Positions 1 through 7,862 of a stretch of DNA of 31,947 nucleotides are shown piece by piece. Each line of letters opens with the position of its first letter. Position 1 is the first letter of the stretch. The DNA is from CAZRGZ01 sp964599775 (GTDB lineage: Bacteria > Patescibacteriota > Saccharimonadia > Saccharimonadales > Saccharimonadaceae), in assembly GCA_964599775.1 (NCBI GenBank), contig CAZRGZ010000010.1, positions 1 to 31,947 on the forward strand. Reading direction: 5' to 3'. The position numbers were made by a program, and so were the translations under genes. The notes beneath the pieces were generated by a model. It made no database searches, was not told the origin of the DNA, and saw only the letters and a list, made by a program, of their open reading frames with translations.

Positions 1-443
1 GCTCGAATCCACGACACGCCTAAGGGTGGAGTGGGTGAGAACTGCCAGTGGCAGTTCGCAAGGGAATGTTCCGATGCAAGCTATGCTTGCAATCGTGAAC
101 TTCCGGGGTCGCGGAACGTGACCGACCCCACTCGCCCCTCCAAGAAAAATGTCTCACCTTTACGGTGGGGCGTTTTCCATGGAGAAGCTTGTCGGCTCGA
201 ATCCACGACACGCCTAAGGGTGGAGTGGGTGAGAACTGCCAGTGGCAGTTCGCAAGGGAATGTTCCGATGCAAGCTATGCTTGCAATCGTGAACTTCCGG
301 GGTCGCGGAACGTGACCGACCCCACTCGCCCCTCCAAGAAAAATGTCTCACCTTTACGGTGGGGCGTTTTCCATGGAGAAGCTTGTCGGCTCGAATCCAC
401 GACACGCCTAAGGGTGGAGTGGGTGAGAACTGCCAGTGGCAGT
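1..443. repeat. 194-bp tandem repeat, two full copies and a partial third
   Basis: Units begin at 1, 195 and 389. Copies 1 and 2 look identical over 194 bp. The third matches only to about 443, inside its first hairpin, and then diverges. Each unit can fold into a hairpin at 40-56 (AACTGCC/GGCAGTT), one at 76-90 (GCAAGC/GCTTGC) and one at 105-129 (GGGGTCG/CGACCCC). A possible closing stem is GAGTGGG (29-35) with CCCACTC (127-133), and a terminator-like hairpin follows. I see no convincing ORF or promoter in the unit. The window starts exactly on a unit boundary, so more copies may lie upstream. It could be a tandem structured RNA gene or a non-coding satellite. Function unknown. Confidence 0.9.
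143..176. terminator. Terminator-like hairpin inside repeat unit 1
   Basis: The stem is at 151-158 and 163-170 (GTCTCACC against GGTGGGGC-type pairing, including G-T pairs). On the minus strand it is followed by ATTTTTCTT and on the plus strand by CGTTTT, so it could act in both directions. The same hairpin recurs at 337-370 in unit 2 and is missing from the partial third unit. Confidence 0.5.
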
Positions 444-617
444 CCGAGTCAGCAATGCTTGGCTGAGTGAGGAACGCATCCGAGCGAGCAAAATTATACG
501 AGCCCCACCTATTGAATTCAGAGAGTTCGGCGAAACGAGAGAAAGTGCTTGCACCAAGCATTCTTGAGTGGAGGAGCGAAGCAATCCCATTGCCAATTTT
601 AAGCCACTCAAATCTGT
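444..617. other. Non-coding, hairpin-rich intergenic segment
   Basis: No ORF with coding character is visible. Short hairpins are present, for example TCAGC/GCTGA near 449-466 and GTGCTTG/CAAGCAT near 545-561. The segment lies between the truncated third repeat unit and the promoter of the YdcF-like gene. Its structures resemble those of the repeat in style but not in sequence. Confidence 0.4.
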
Positions 618-623
618 TATTAT
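618..623 (+). promoter_or_regulatory. -10 element of a leaderless promoter
   Basis: TATTAT lies 7 nt before the ATG at 631 and no Shine-Dalgarno site is present, so transcription should start on or next to the start codon. This decides the start at 631 over an upstream in-frame ATG at 568. Confidence 0.55.
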
Positions 624-630
624 AAAGTCT

Positions 631-1287
631 ATGAGTACTGATCAAAAGCAATCCGATCCTTACGCAAAAATCCTCTGGAACTACCTCAAACTAAACGAAA
701 CACCAGTGAAAAGCGATATAATCTTTTGCCTGTGCAGCCACGATACGCGAGTAGCGGAGCGTGCCGCTGCATTGATGCTGGAGGGGCTGGGCGACTATTT
801 GGTTTTTTCTGGCGGTGTTGGAAAGCTGACGAAGGATCTTTTTTCTAAACCCGAGGCTGAAGTATTTGCAGATATTGCCCGGCAAATGGGCGTACCGGAA
901 GAGAAGATACTGGTGGAGAATAAATCAACTAACACTGGTGAAAACGTACAATTTACCTACAAATTGCTGAAAGAAAATGGCATTCCGGCGAACAGCATAC
1001 TGCTCGTGCAGAAGCCATACATGGAACGGCGCACCGTCGCGACATTTAAGAAACAATGGCCTGATTCTGCAACGACTATCATCGTCACTTCACCTCAACT
1101 GAGCTACGAAGCGTATATGGCGGGCGGAATCGATAAAGATCATATCATTAACGTCATGGTGGGTGATATGCAGCGCATACGGGAGTATCCTAAATTAGGG
1201 TTTCAGGTAGAGCAAGATATTCCTAATGATGTGTGGCGTGCCTACGAGCAGTTAGTGGAGCTTGGGTTTGACAAGCATCTCATTTAA
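631..1287 (+). CDS. YdcF/ElyC/SanA-like (DUF218) protein
   Basis: A 218-aa protein of the DUF218 superfamily. It shows the N-terminal strand with IIFCLCSHDTRVAERAA, then the glycine-rich YLVFSGGVGK, then VENKSTNTGENV, then ILLVQKPYMERRT and IIVTSP. These are the family's usual sequence blocks. Members act in envelope or cell-wall related processes or bind nucleotide-like ligands, and the substrate here is unknown. No signal peptide is visible, so it is probably cytoplasmic. The start at 631 follows a -10 box by 7 nt; the upstream ATG at 568 would place 21 residues over the promoter. The gene stands alone, 52 bp before comEC. Confidence 0.8.
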   Translation: MSTDQKQSDPYAKILWNYLKLNETPVKSDIIFCLCSHDTRVAERAAALMLEGLGDYLVFSGGVGKLTKDLFSKPEAEVFADIARQMGVPEEKILVENKSTNTGENVQFTYKLLKENGIPANSILLVQKPYMERRTVATFKKQWPDSATTIIVTSPQLSYEAYMAGGIDKDHIINVMVGDMQRIREYPKLGFQVEQDIPNDVWRAYEQLVELGFDKHLI

Positions 1288-1339
1288 GTAAGCAACAATA
1301 CTTTTGAATTCCCACCAAACTATGAAATAATACGCTCGT

Positions 1340-2815
1340 ATGTACAGCGGTAATATGGTGAGCAGGCTTTTTCGGAAACGGGTACATGCTTCGTGGCTTA
1401 TCGCCGTTATTTCTGGTGGTATTTTAGCTGGCGTGGCTGGCTCTTTACTGCTACCGCATAGTCTTTTTGCCGGAATTGAGTGGCTTTTGCTTGGGGTGCT
1501 GCTTTTGCCGATTGTATTCACTCGGCCGGTTTACGCCATGCTTGTATTGGCGTTTGCAGCGGGAAGTTTGCTTGGCTTGTGGCGTGGCACGGTGCAGCGG
1601 GTTGAGCTAGCTAGCTATGGTGAATTTTTGAATCAAAAAGTGGTGGTGCAGGGGAAGATAGCTGAAGATGTGCCGCGGGCCGCCAATGGAACGCTGGAAA
1701 TGCGGTTGCAGAATGTAGAAGTTGCCGGGAAACAATTGCCAGGGCAGGTTTGGGCAAGCAGTGCAAGCGATGCCAAGATAAAACGCAGCGACATCGTGAC
1801 GATAGAAGGGTTATTAAAACCGGGTTTTGGCACCTTTCCGGCAAGTATGACCTACGCCAAGGTCGTAAAAGTTGAGCGCCCGGCCTTAGCGGATCCGGTG
1901 CGGGATGTGCGTGATACCTTCGCTGAGGGTGTGCGGCAAGGAATTACAGAACCAGAAGCAAGCCTCGGTATTGGCTACCTCACGGGCCAGCGCAGTACGT
2001 TGCCGCCAGAACTCGAAGAACAGCTGCGGATTGTGGGGCTCACCCATGTGGTCGTGGCGAGCGGATACAATTTAACAATTTTGGTGCGATTTGCCCGTCG
2101 TGCTTTTGCAAAAATCTCGAAATACATGGCAACGGCTTCAGCCGGGGTAATGATTGCCGGCTTCATGCTCGTGACTGGTTTTAGCCCCAGTATGTCACGG
2201 GCCGGGCTGGTGGCGGGCCTCAGTTTGGCGGCGTGGTATTATGGTCGCAATATTCACCCCATGGTGCTTTTGCCATTTACGGCGGCCATTACACTACTGG
2301 TAAACCCGATGTATATATGGGGTGACTTGGGCTGGTATTTATCGTTCCTATCTTTTACTGGTGTGATTATGTTTGCACCGCTGGTGCATGAATATTTTTG
2401 GGGAAAAGAGAAGCGGCCGGGCATAATGCGGCAATTGGTGGTCGATACGATGAGTGCCCAGTTGGTGACATTTCCCATTTTGGCATTCAGTTTTGGTGAA
2501 TATTCGCCGTATGCGCTATTGGCAAATCTATTGGTGCTACCATTTATCCCTTTCACGATGGTGCTCACTTTCTTGACCGGGCTCGTTGGGCTGCTCGCGC
2601 CGCACCTGGCAACTATTGTGGGGCTACCAGCTGACTGGATACTGAGCTACATGACGAGCGTGGTACGTTGGGTCGCAGGTTTGCCGGGGGCACAGGGCGA
2701 GCTCGCCTTTGGCGTAGGAGCAATGGTGGGCAGTTATGTAGCGATTCTTCTGGTAGCATGGTGGTTACAGCGGCGTACCAAACATTCATTCCGGCAAGAT
2801 AATGTGGTCGAGTAA
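1340..2815 (+). CDS. comEC: ComEC/Rec2 competence DNA channel, no nuclease domain
   Basis: A 491-aa polytopic membrane protein of the ComEC family, the channel that passes single-stranded DNA through the cytoplasmic membrane. Order of parts: N-terminal membrane helices (about 15-85), a soluble OB-like DUF4131 region (about 90-170, QKVVVQGKIAEDVPRAANG), then the Competence domain (about 190-460). That domain carries the hallmark block LRIVGLTHVVVASGYNL and a later block LSFLSFTGVIMFAP. The C-terminal metallo-beta-lactamase domain found in many Gram-positive ComEC proteins is absent, as is common in short versions. A -10-like TAATAC lies 6 nt before the ATG. Nearby pilus, recA and recX genes fit a natural transformation role. 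Confidence 0.9.
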   Translation: MYSGNMVSRLFRKRVHASWLIAVISGGILAGVAGSLLLPHSLFAGIEWLLLGVLLLPIVFTRPVYAMLVLAFAAGSLLGLWRGTVQRVELASYGEFLNQKVVVQGKIAEDVPRAANGTLEMRLQNVEVAGKQLPGQVWASSASDAKIKRSDIVTIEGLLKPGFGTFPASMTYAKVVKVERPALADPVRDVRDTFAEGVRQGITEPEASLGIGYLTGQRSTLPPELEEQLRIVGLTHVVVASGYNLTILVRFARRAFAKISKYMATASAGVMIAGFMLVTGFSPSMSRAGLVAGLSLAAWYYGRNIHPMVLLPFTAAITLLVNPMYIWGDLGWYLSFLSFTGVIMFAPLVHEYFWGKEKRPGIMRQLVVDTMSAQLVTFPILAFSFGEYSPYALLANLLVLPFIPFTMVLTFLTGLVGLLAPHLATIVGLPADWILSYMTSVVRWVAGLPGAQGELAFGVGAMVGSYVAILLVAWWLQRRTKHSFRQDNVVE

Positions 2816-2840
2816 ATTTTACTTACAGGGGTGAAAACGT

Positions 2841-2881
2841 TATAATAGGGGTAAGAGAACTGATAACGAACAGGAGCAGGC
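2841..2881 (+). promoter_or_regulatory. yebC promoter -10 and Shine-Dalgarno leader
   Basis: A consensus TATAAT (2841-2846) is followed by about 35 nt of leader with AGGAG (2872-2876), 5 nt before the ATG. Unlike most genes around it, yebC therefore has a conventional leader. Confidence 0.6.
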
Positions 2882-3613
2882 ATGGCAGGGCATTCAAAAT
2901 GGTCGCAAATCAAGCGGCAGAAGGGAATTAACGACGCAAAACGGGGCGCAGTGTTTACTAAGCTGGGCAACCAGATAGCGGTGGCGGCCCGTAGTGGCGG
3001 CACTGACCCCGCAATGAACCCTTCTTTGGCGATGGTTATCGAAAAGGCAAAAGCCGCTAATATGCCCATGAGTAACATTCAGCGGGCGATTGACCGTGTA
3101 GCGGACAAAAGCGCCGCTGTGCTTGAAGAAATCACTTACGAAGGTTATGGCCCGGGTGGCATTGGGATTATTATTGAAACCGCCACAGATAATCGCAACC
3201 GCACCTACCCCGAAGTGCGCACTGCACTCACCAAAAATGGGGGGAATATTGCTGAACCTGGCAGTGTGGCCTTTCAGTTTACGCGAAAAGGCGTCCTTCG
3301 CGTGCAGGCACAGGGCGAAGAAGCGCTTTTGACAATCCTAGATGCCGGTGCCGAAGATGCTGTGGAAGAAGACGGTGAAATCATTGTGTATACCGATGCC
3401 AAGGAGTTGGCAAATGTTCGCGATGAATTGAAGAATGCTGGCCTGCCAGTAAAAGAGGCCGAACTAGCCTACGTGCCAAACAATATGGTAGAAATTACCG
3501 ATACAGAAACAGCGAAAAAGGCTATGAAGCTACTCGATGTACTCGATGATCTTGATGACGTGGTGAATGTGCATAGCAATATGGAAATAGCTGATAGCGT
3601 AACTCTCGAGTAA
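2882..3613 (+). CDS. yebC: YebC/PmpR family protein
   Basis: A 243-aa protein of the usual YebC length. The N-terminus MAGHSKWSQIKRQKG and the following DAKRGAVFTKL are family signatures. The middle holds YEGYGPGGIGIIIE and TDNRNRTYPEVR, then GSVAFQF and the acidic C-terminal part. The family was long described as transcriptional regulators of recombination and quorum-sensing genes; later work links members to ribosomes stalled on proline-rich sequences. It often sits beside ruvC, and here ruvC follows after one intervening surface-protein gene. Confidence 0.93.
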   Translation: MAGHSKWSQIKRQKGINDAKRGAVFTKLGNQIAVAARSGGTDPAMNPSLAMVIEKAKAANMPMSNIQRAIDRVADKSAAVLEEITYEGYGPGGIGIIIETATDNRNRTYPEVRTALTKNGGNIAEPGSVAFQFTRKGVLRVQAQGEEALLTILDAGAEDAVEEDGEIIVYTDAKELANVRDELKNAGLPVKEAELAYVPNNMVEITDTETAKKAMKLLDVLDDLDDVVNVHSNMEIADSVTLE

Positions 3614-3636
3614 CGTTGTAAAATAAATAAAAGCAG

Positions 3637-3664
3637 TTGACGATTAACCCCAAAGTATAATACG
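3637..3664 (+). promoter_or_regulatory. Promoter of the lamin-tail surface protein gene
   Basis: TTGACG (3637-3642) is followed after 16 bp by TAATAC (3659-3664). An overlapping TATAAT lies at 3656-3661. The start codon is only 9 nt after TAATAC, so the mRNA would be leaderless or nearly so. Confidence 0.5.
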
Positions 3665-3673
3665 CTTTGGACC

Positions 3674-5287
3674 ATGCGAAAAGTAGCGGTTTTCTTACTA
3701 GTAGCGGCAATAGTGGCATGTGGTCTTACAGCAGCACAATCAGTCAGTGCACAGGCACAAAGCGGCGCGCCAATTGTGGTCGATGAAGTGCAGGCCGGCA
3801 CGACAAATTACCGAGATGAGTTCATTTTGCTTTACAACCGTACCGACGCTGCTATAAATGTCGATGATTACAAGGTGGCGACATGGGATGCTGACCAGCA
3901 TATTACGGCCGAAGTCACCTTAGCCGGGCAGCTGCAGGCCTATGGCATGCTCTATTTGGTAAGCAGTGCCTACCTGGAGAAACTCGAAGCCGAGGGCAAC
4001 GCGCCAATGGGTGCGCTACCTTTTTCACCTGAAGGTACGCAGGCGCTCGCGGCAACTGGTGGGCATGTCGTACTACAAGATGCATCTGGAAGCATTATAG
4101 ATAAGCTAGGCTATGGCAATGCAAGCAACCCAGAGGGAACGGCAGCGCCTGAACTGCCAAGTAACCAAGCCTTAAAACGGTGCACTAATGCGCAAGGCTT
4201 GGCCGTAGATACAGAAGATAACAGCGCCGATTTTGTATTAATAGACACACCGCTCAGTAGTCAGCCTGGCCCATTATGCGAAAACTTAAAAGAGCCGCCA
4301 GAGGAGCCAGAAGCGCAGTGTATAGGGGTCGTGCTTTCCGAAATATTGCCAAACGCAGCAGGAGCTGATGGCGGCAACGAATTTATAGAAATTTATAACC
4401 CAACCAAAAAGGCAGTGCCATTGCATGGGTGTTACTTGCGGCTCGGGAGCAAAGAATATCATTTTACTGCGGGTACAAAGCTAGCTGCAGGTGAATATAA
4501 AGCATTTTATGACAGCGAAACCGGCATTACTCTGCCCAATAGTGCGGGTGGTGAGGTGATGCTCGTGACGCATGACACCGAGGAAATCGTGCAGTATCCA
4601 GGTGGAATGCCCGACGATGTGAGCTTGGCACTGATTGATGGAAAATGGCAACAAACCCATAAATTAACACCCAATGTAGCAAATGAGCTAAAAGAAGAAG
4701 CGCCAGTAGGCGGTCGTGGCGGTGGGTTGAAGCCATGTGGCGAGGGTAAATATCGGCATCCAGAAACAAATCGGTGCCGTAAAACTGAAAGCGGTTCAGG
4801 CCTGAAACCTTGTGAAGACGGTCAGGAACGCAACCCGGCGACAAACCGATGCCGATCAGTGAGTAGTGGTTCATCACGTTCGCTGGTACCATGTAAACCG
4901 GGCCAAGAAAGAAACCCTGCCACCAATCGATGCCGCTCGATTGCCACAGCTGCGTCAAGCTTAAAACCCTGTAAGCCGGATCAGTTTCGAAACCCCGAAA
5001 CAAACCGCTGTAAGAAAAAAGACAGCGGTGATGGGCTCAAACCCTGTAAAGAAGGCTGGGAGCGTAACCCAGAGACGAATCGTTGCCGCAAAAAGCGTGA
5101 TGCAGCCGAAGCGGCTTTCGCCGTAGAAGAAACTCCCCCTTCGGCAGGGTCGCAAGTAGGCTGGTGGGCAGCGGGTGTTGCTGGGGCTGGTGTATTGGGG
5201 TATGGAATATGGCAATGGCGACCCGAAATTACGGCTGGGTTACAGCGGCTACTGGGCAAAGGCAGTTCGGCTGGCCCAGGCGCATAG
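3674..5287 (+). CDS. Secreted, membrane-anchored lamin-tail protein with five Cys repeats
   Basis: A 537-aa protein. It has an N-terminal signal peptide (about 1-28, ending near SVSAQA) and two lamin-tail (LTD) beta-sandwich domains at about 32-198 and 218-338. Motifs such as YRDEFILLYNRT and GNEFIEIYNPT mark the first strands. Five tandem repeats follow at about 351-475 with the pattern LKPC-x7-RNPxTNRCR, two cysteines each. A C-terminal membrane helix (about 496-514) and a short basic tail end the protein. It should be displayed outside the cell with the Cys repeats as a stalk next to the membrane. LTD proteins in small parasitic bacteria are candidates for surface adhesion or DNA binding; no function is shown by the sequence. 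Confidence 0.85.
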   Translation: MRKVAVFLLVAAIVACGLTAAQSVSAQAQSGAPIVVDEVQAGTTNYRDEFILLYNRTDAAINVDDYKVATWDADQHITAEVTLAGQLQAYGMLYLVSSAYLEKLEAEGNAPMGALPFSPEGTQALAATGGHVVLQDASGSIIDKLGYGNASNPEGTAAPELPSNQALKRCTNAQGLAVDTEDNSADFVLIDTPLSSQPGPLCENLKEPPEEPEAQCIGVVLSEILPNAAGADGGNEFIEIYNPTKKAVPLHGCYLRLGSKEYHFTAGTKLAAGEYKAFYDSETGITLPNSAGGEVMLVTHDTEEIVQYPGGMPDDVSLALIDGKWQQTHKLTPNVANELKEEAPVGGRGGGLKPCGEGKYRHPETNRCRKTESGSGLKPCEDGQERNPATNRCRSVSSGSSRSLVPCKPGQERNPATNRCRSIATAASSLKPCKPDQFRNPETNRCKKKDSGDGLKPCKEGWERNPETNRCRKKRDAAEAAFAVEETPPSAGSQVGWWAAGVAGAGVLGYGIWQWRPEITAGLQRLLGKGSSAGPGA

Positions 5288-5302
5288 TGTATACTAAAAG
5301 CA

Positions 5303-5776
5303 ATGAGAATTATAGGTATAGACCCGGGGACTGGCATTCTTGGTTTTGGGGTGATAGAGGCGCATAAACGACACACCACTATGGTTGATGCAGGGGTTAT
5401 TCGTACTCGGCCACATCAGCCGCTTGATGAGCGCTTAGTGGAAATTCATAGTGCTTTAAATGAAATTATCACCGAAACAAAACCGCAAGTTATGGCTATA
5501 GAAGCACTTTTTTTTGCGCAAAATGTGACCACCGCTATAAGTGTTGCTCACGCTCGCGGTGTGGCCATGCTCGCTGGCAAACAGGCCGATTTACGCATCA
5601 CAGAATATACTCCCTTGCAAATTAAGCAAACCATGACTGGTTATGGCAAAGCAACCAAAAAACAAGTGCAAGAAATGGTACGACTTCAGCTAGGCCTTAC
5701 TGAGGTGCCAAAACCAGATGATTGCGCCGATGCGCTCGCAGCGGCCATTATGTGCGCGATGGTGGAGGGCCACTGA
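5303..5776 (+). CDS. ruvC: Holliday junction resolvase RuvC
   Basis: A 157-aa RuvC. The start MRIIGIDPGTGILGFGVI carries the first catalytic Asp (D7). AIEALFFAQN carries the conserved Glu, and the C-terminal PDDCADALAAAI carries the last acidic residues of the RNase H-like active site. It cuts four-way junctions after RuvAB branch migration. TATACT at 5290-5295 lies exactly 7 nt before the ATG with no Shine-Dalgarno site, so a leaderless mRNA is expected. ruvA follows after a 395-bp gap that holds a convergent microprotein gene. Confidence 0.95.
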   Translation: MRIIGIDPGTGILGFGVIEAHKRHTTMVDAGVIRTRPHQPLDERLVEIHSALNEIITETKPQVMAIEALFFAQNVTTAISVAHARGVAMLAGKQADLRITEYTPLQIKQTMTGYGKATKKQVQEMVRLQLGLTEVPKPDDCADALAAAIMCAMVEGH

Positions 5777-5810
5777 AAGGAAAAGTCTTTGGCGGGTCAA
5801 GGCCAAAGAC
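5775..5810 (-). terminator. Intrinsic terminator of the 46-aa microprotein gene
   Basis: A perfect 9-bp stem, GTCTTTGGC (5785-5793) and GCCAAAGAC (5802-5810), has an 8-nt loop. In the minus direction it runs into TTTTCCTTTC. The T-tract begins at the ruvC stop codon, so ruvC and the microprotein gene converge directly on it. Confidence 0.8.
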
Positions 5811-5820
5811 ACCCTAGGGA

Positions 5821-5961
5821 TTAGTGGTTGGGATTCTCAGCCTTGTGGGCTGACATGAGGGCAGGCAGGTTCGTTGTGAACCCGCACGAGCAGGTTTCGC
5901 CCGAGTTGGTCTCGGGCTTCTGCTCATCGTCATCGCCAAGGATGACAACGGTCCCTCCCAT
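5821..5961 (-). CDS. 46-aa GC-rich microprotein with a C2H2-like Cys/His pattern
   Basis: Too short for most gene finders but supported by a full expression cassette: promoter, strong Shine-Dalgarno site (GGGAGGTGA, about 6 nt before the ATG) and terminator. The protein begins MGGTVVILGDDDEQKPE and has C24, C26, H39 and H46. The spacing C-x-C-x12-H-x6-H, with Phe at 28 and Leu at 34, recalls a compact zinc finger, but the C-x-C spacing is non-standard. Codons are clearly more GC-rich than in ruvC and ruvA. It lies antisense in the ruvC-ruvA gap. I do not recognise the family; metal binding is inference. Confidence 0.65.
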   Translation of the reverse strand: MGGTVVILGDDDEQKPETNSGETCSCGFTTNLPALMSAHKAENPNH

Positions 5962-5995
5962 GCTATTCACCTCCCTTCACGGTAGGGTATGGATG

Positions 5996-6024
5996 ATCAT
6001 ATAAACTATAAACTGTTTTGTCAA
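5996..6024 (-). promoter_or_regulatory. Strong sigma70-type promoter of the 46-aa microprotein gene
   Basis: On the minus strand a perfect TTGACA (6024-6019) is followed after exactly 17 bp by TATGAT (6001-5996). The start codon is about 35 nt downstream, leaving room for the Shine-Dalgarno site. It is among the strongest-looking promoters in the window. Confidence 0.75.
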
Positions 6025-6158
6025 ATGATAATAAACCTGAACCCCAAAACCCACCACCGGGGGTGGCACTCAAGTATTTTTAGGGGCGGACCGGGTGACA
6101 GGACCCCAGGGTTTGAAGGTTAAGATTAGCAGATTAGACTGCAAAGCTACCTTTACAG

Positions 6159-6164
6159 TATACT
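6159..6164 (+). promoter_or_regulatory. -10 element of the leaderless ruvA promoter
   Basis: TATACT is exactly 7 nt before the ATG at 6172. This supports that ATG over the in-frame GTG at 6166, which would lie only 1 nt past the -10 box. Confidence 0.6.
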
Positions 6165-6171
6165 AGTGAGT

Positions 6172-6747
6172 ATGATTGCACATGTATCCGGAACCGTGGC
6201 CGAAAAATTTCTTGAATCTGTCATTATAGACGTGCAAGGGGTGGGGTACGAAGTACTCGTTTCGGCGATCGAGTATGACACTTTAACGCTTAACACTAAA
6301 GTAAAACTATACACACATCACCATGTTCGGGAGCAAGCCGAAGAGTTGTATGGGTTTTCGACGCTAGCAGGTAAGCGGCTGTTTGAGCTTTTGGTGACAG
6401 TGCAAGGAGTTGGCCCCAAAGCCGCTCTGGCAATATTGAGTCTGGGAGAAGCTGAGGTTGTGCGTAACGCAATTGCCCATAGCGATGCAGCTTTTATTCA
6501 AAAAGCCAATGGCGTAGGCAAGCGTACGGCTGATAGGGTAGTAGTAGACTTGGCTGATAAAGTTGGCTTGCCATCGCTACAGAGCAGTAAAACCGCGGTT
6601 GCATCAACAGCAACCGCTGACGATGCGCTAGACGCGTTACTTGCGCTAGGCTATAACGTGCGTCAGGCAAGTGAAGCATTGGCGACGGTTGATAACAATC
6701 TTTCAGTTGAAGATAAGATTCGTTCTGCACTTAAGGCACTAAATTAG
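6172..6747 (+). CDS. ruvA: Holliday junction DNA helicase subunit RuvA
   Basis: A 191-aa RuvA. Domain I is the OB fold (MIAHVSGTVAEKF, IDVQGVGYEVLV). Domain II holds two helix-hairpin-helix motifs, VTVQGVGPKAALAIL and KANGVGKRTADRVVVDL, which grip the junction. Domain III (about 145-191, DDALDALLALGYN) contacts RuvB. All three domains are complete. The start matches the family's usual MI-x-x-x-G N-terminus. ruvB follows 59 bp downstream with its own -10 box. Confidence 0.95.
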   Translation: MIAHVSGTVAEKFLESVIIDVQGVGYEVLVSAIEYDTLTLNTKVKLYTHHHVREQAEELYGFSTLAGKRLFELLVTVQGVGPKAALAILSLGEAEVVRNAIAHSDAAFIQKANGVGKRTADRVVVDLADKVGLPSLQSSKTAVASTATADDALDALLALGYNVRQASEALATVDNNLSVEDKIRSALKALN

Positions 6748-6806
6748 CCTGACGCTATTCCGAGTTCTATCTGTAAGAAGAGAGATAAGGTATACTAAAC
6801 AAAGAT

Positions 6807-7817
6807 ATGGCTATAGAACGAATTGTCCAACCCACCGTTGATGAAACCACTCCTGATGAAGAAGTTGTGGAGGTAAGCCTACGCCCCAAATTATTCCAGG
6901 AATATATTGGTCAGGAACGTTTAAAAGCGAACTTGCAGCTTGCTATTGAGGCGGCGAAGAAACGCGGCGAGCCAATTGATCATGTACTGCTTTACGGCCC
7001 GCCTGGCCTTGGCAAAACCACCATGGCAACGGTGATTGCCAACGAAATGGGCGCAAATATTCGCGTCACCGCTGGTCCGGCGATTGAACGCGCGGGTGAC
7101 TTAGCTAGCATCCTCACGAATCTGGCAGAAGGTGACGTATTATTTATAGATGAAATCCATCGCCTCAGCCGCACGGTCGAGGAAGTGCTGTATAGCGCTA
7201 TGGAGGATTTTAAGCTCGATATTATTATTGGCAAAGGTCCGGCCGCACGTAGTGTGCGGTTGGATTTACCGAAGTTTACTGTCATTGGTGCTACGACCCG
7301 TACTGGGGCTTTAGCGGCACCATTGCGCGACCGGTTCGGCATGCTGCATCGCCTGGAGTTTTACAGAGCCGACGAAGTTCAGCAAATTATTCAGCGCGCC
7401 GCAGAAATTCTAGGGGCAAAAATTCAGCCAAATGCTGCCGCCAACTTGGCAACTCGCGCGCGGCTCACACCACGTATCGCCAACCGCTTACTAAAACGCG
7501 TGCGTGATTATGCCGATGTGAACGGCGATGGCATAATTGATAATACTGTGGCTGAACAGGCCCTAAAGCTGCTTGAGATTGATGAGCTCGGCCTTGATGC
7601 CAGCGATCGGCAACTGCTACATGCGATGATCGACAACTACAACGGCGGTCCGGTTGGCGTAGAAACTCTCGCGGCGCTTACTGGTGATGAACGTTCAACC
7701 ATCGAGGACTTTTACGAGCCGTATCTTTTGCAAATCGGCTTCATTGAACGAACGCCTCGTGGCCGCAAACTCACGCCAAAAGCGTGGCGGCATCTTGGGC
7801 GAACTATGGAAGGGTAG
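6807..7817 (+). CDS. ruvB: Holliday junction branch migration ATPase RuvB
   Basis: A 336-aa AAA+ motor. Walker A is GPPGLGKTTMA (about 64-74), Walker B is LFIDEIHRL, the sensor region is GATTRTGALAAPLRDRFG, and the C-terminal winged helix ends with RTPRGRKLTPKAWRHLG. It pumps DNA through the RuvA-bound junction by ATP hydrolysis. TATACT at 6791-6796 lies 10 nt before the ATG, so the leader is very short. Length and motifs are typical. Confidence 0.96.
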   Translation: MAIERIVQPTVDETTPDEEVVEVSLRPKLFQEYIGQERLKANLQLAIEAAKKRGEPIDHVLLYGPPGLGKTTMATVIANEMGANIRVTAGPAIERAGDLASILTNLAEGDVLFIDEIHRLSRTVEEVLYSAMEDFKLDIIIGKGPAARSVRLDLPKFTVIGATTRTGALAAPLRDRFGMLHRLEFYRADEVQQIIQRAAEILGAKIQPNAAANLATRARLTPRIANRLLKRVRDYADVNGDGIIDNTVAEQALKLLEIDELGLDASDRQLLHAMIDNYNGGPVGVETLAALTGDERSTIEDFYEPYLLQIGFIERTPRGRKLTPKAWRHLGRTMEG

Positions 7818-7848
7818 CGGCGCAGTGGCATAGATGCCAGAATACGTG

Positions 7849-7854
7849 TATAAT
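7849..7854 (+). promoter_or_regulatory. -10 element of a leaderless prepilin promoter
   Basis: A perfect TATAAT is 8 nt before the ATG at 7863, and there is no Shine-Dalgarno site between them. Confidence 0.6.
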
Positions 7855-7862
7855 CAAAGCAT

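Noticed and set aside
184..215. A GGCTCGAATCC motif in the 194-bp repeat that looks like a tRNA T-loop
   Set aside because: The flanking 5-bp T stem and acceptor stem do not pair on either strand, and no anticodon arm is found.
1..443. CRISPR array
   Set aside because: The repeat unit is 194 bp with no unique spacers and no cas genes nearby.
31..651. Overlapping frames of 94-145 aa on both strands across the left-end repeat
   Set aside because: They arise from the GC-rich repeated hairpins, are present in several frames, and have no start signals or protein-like composition.
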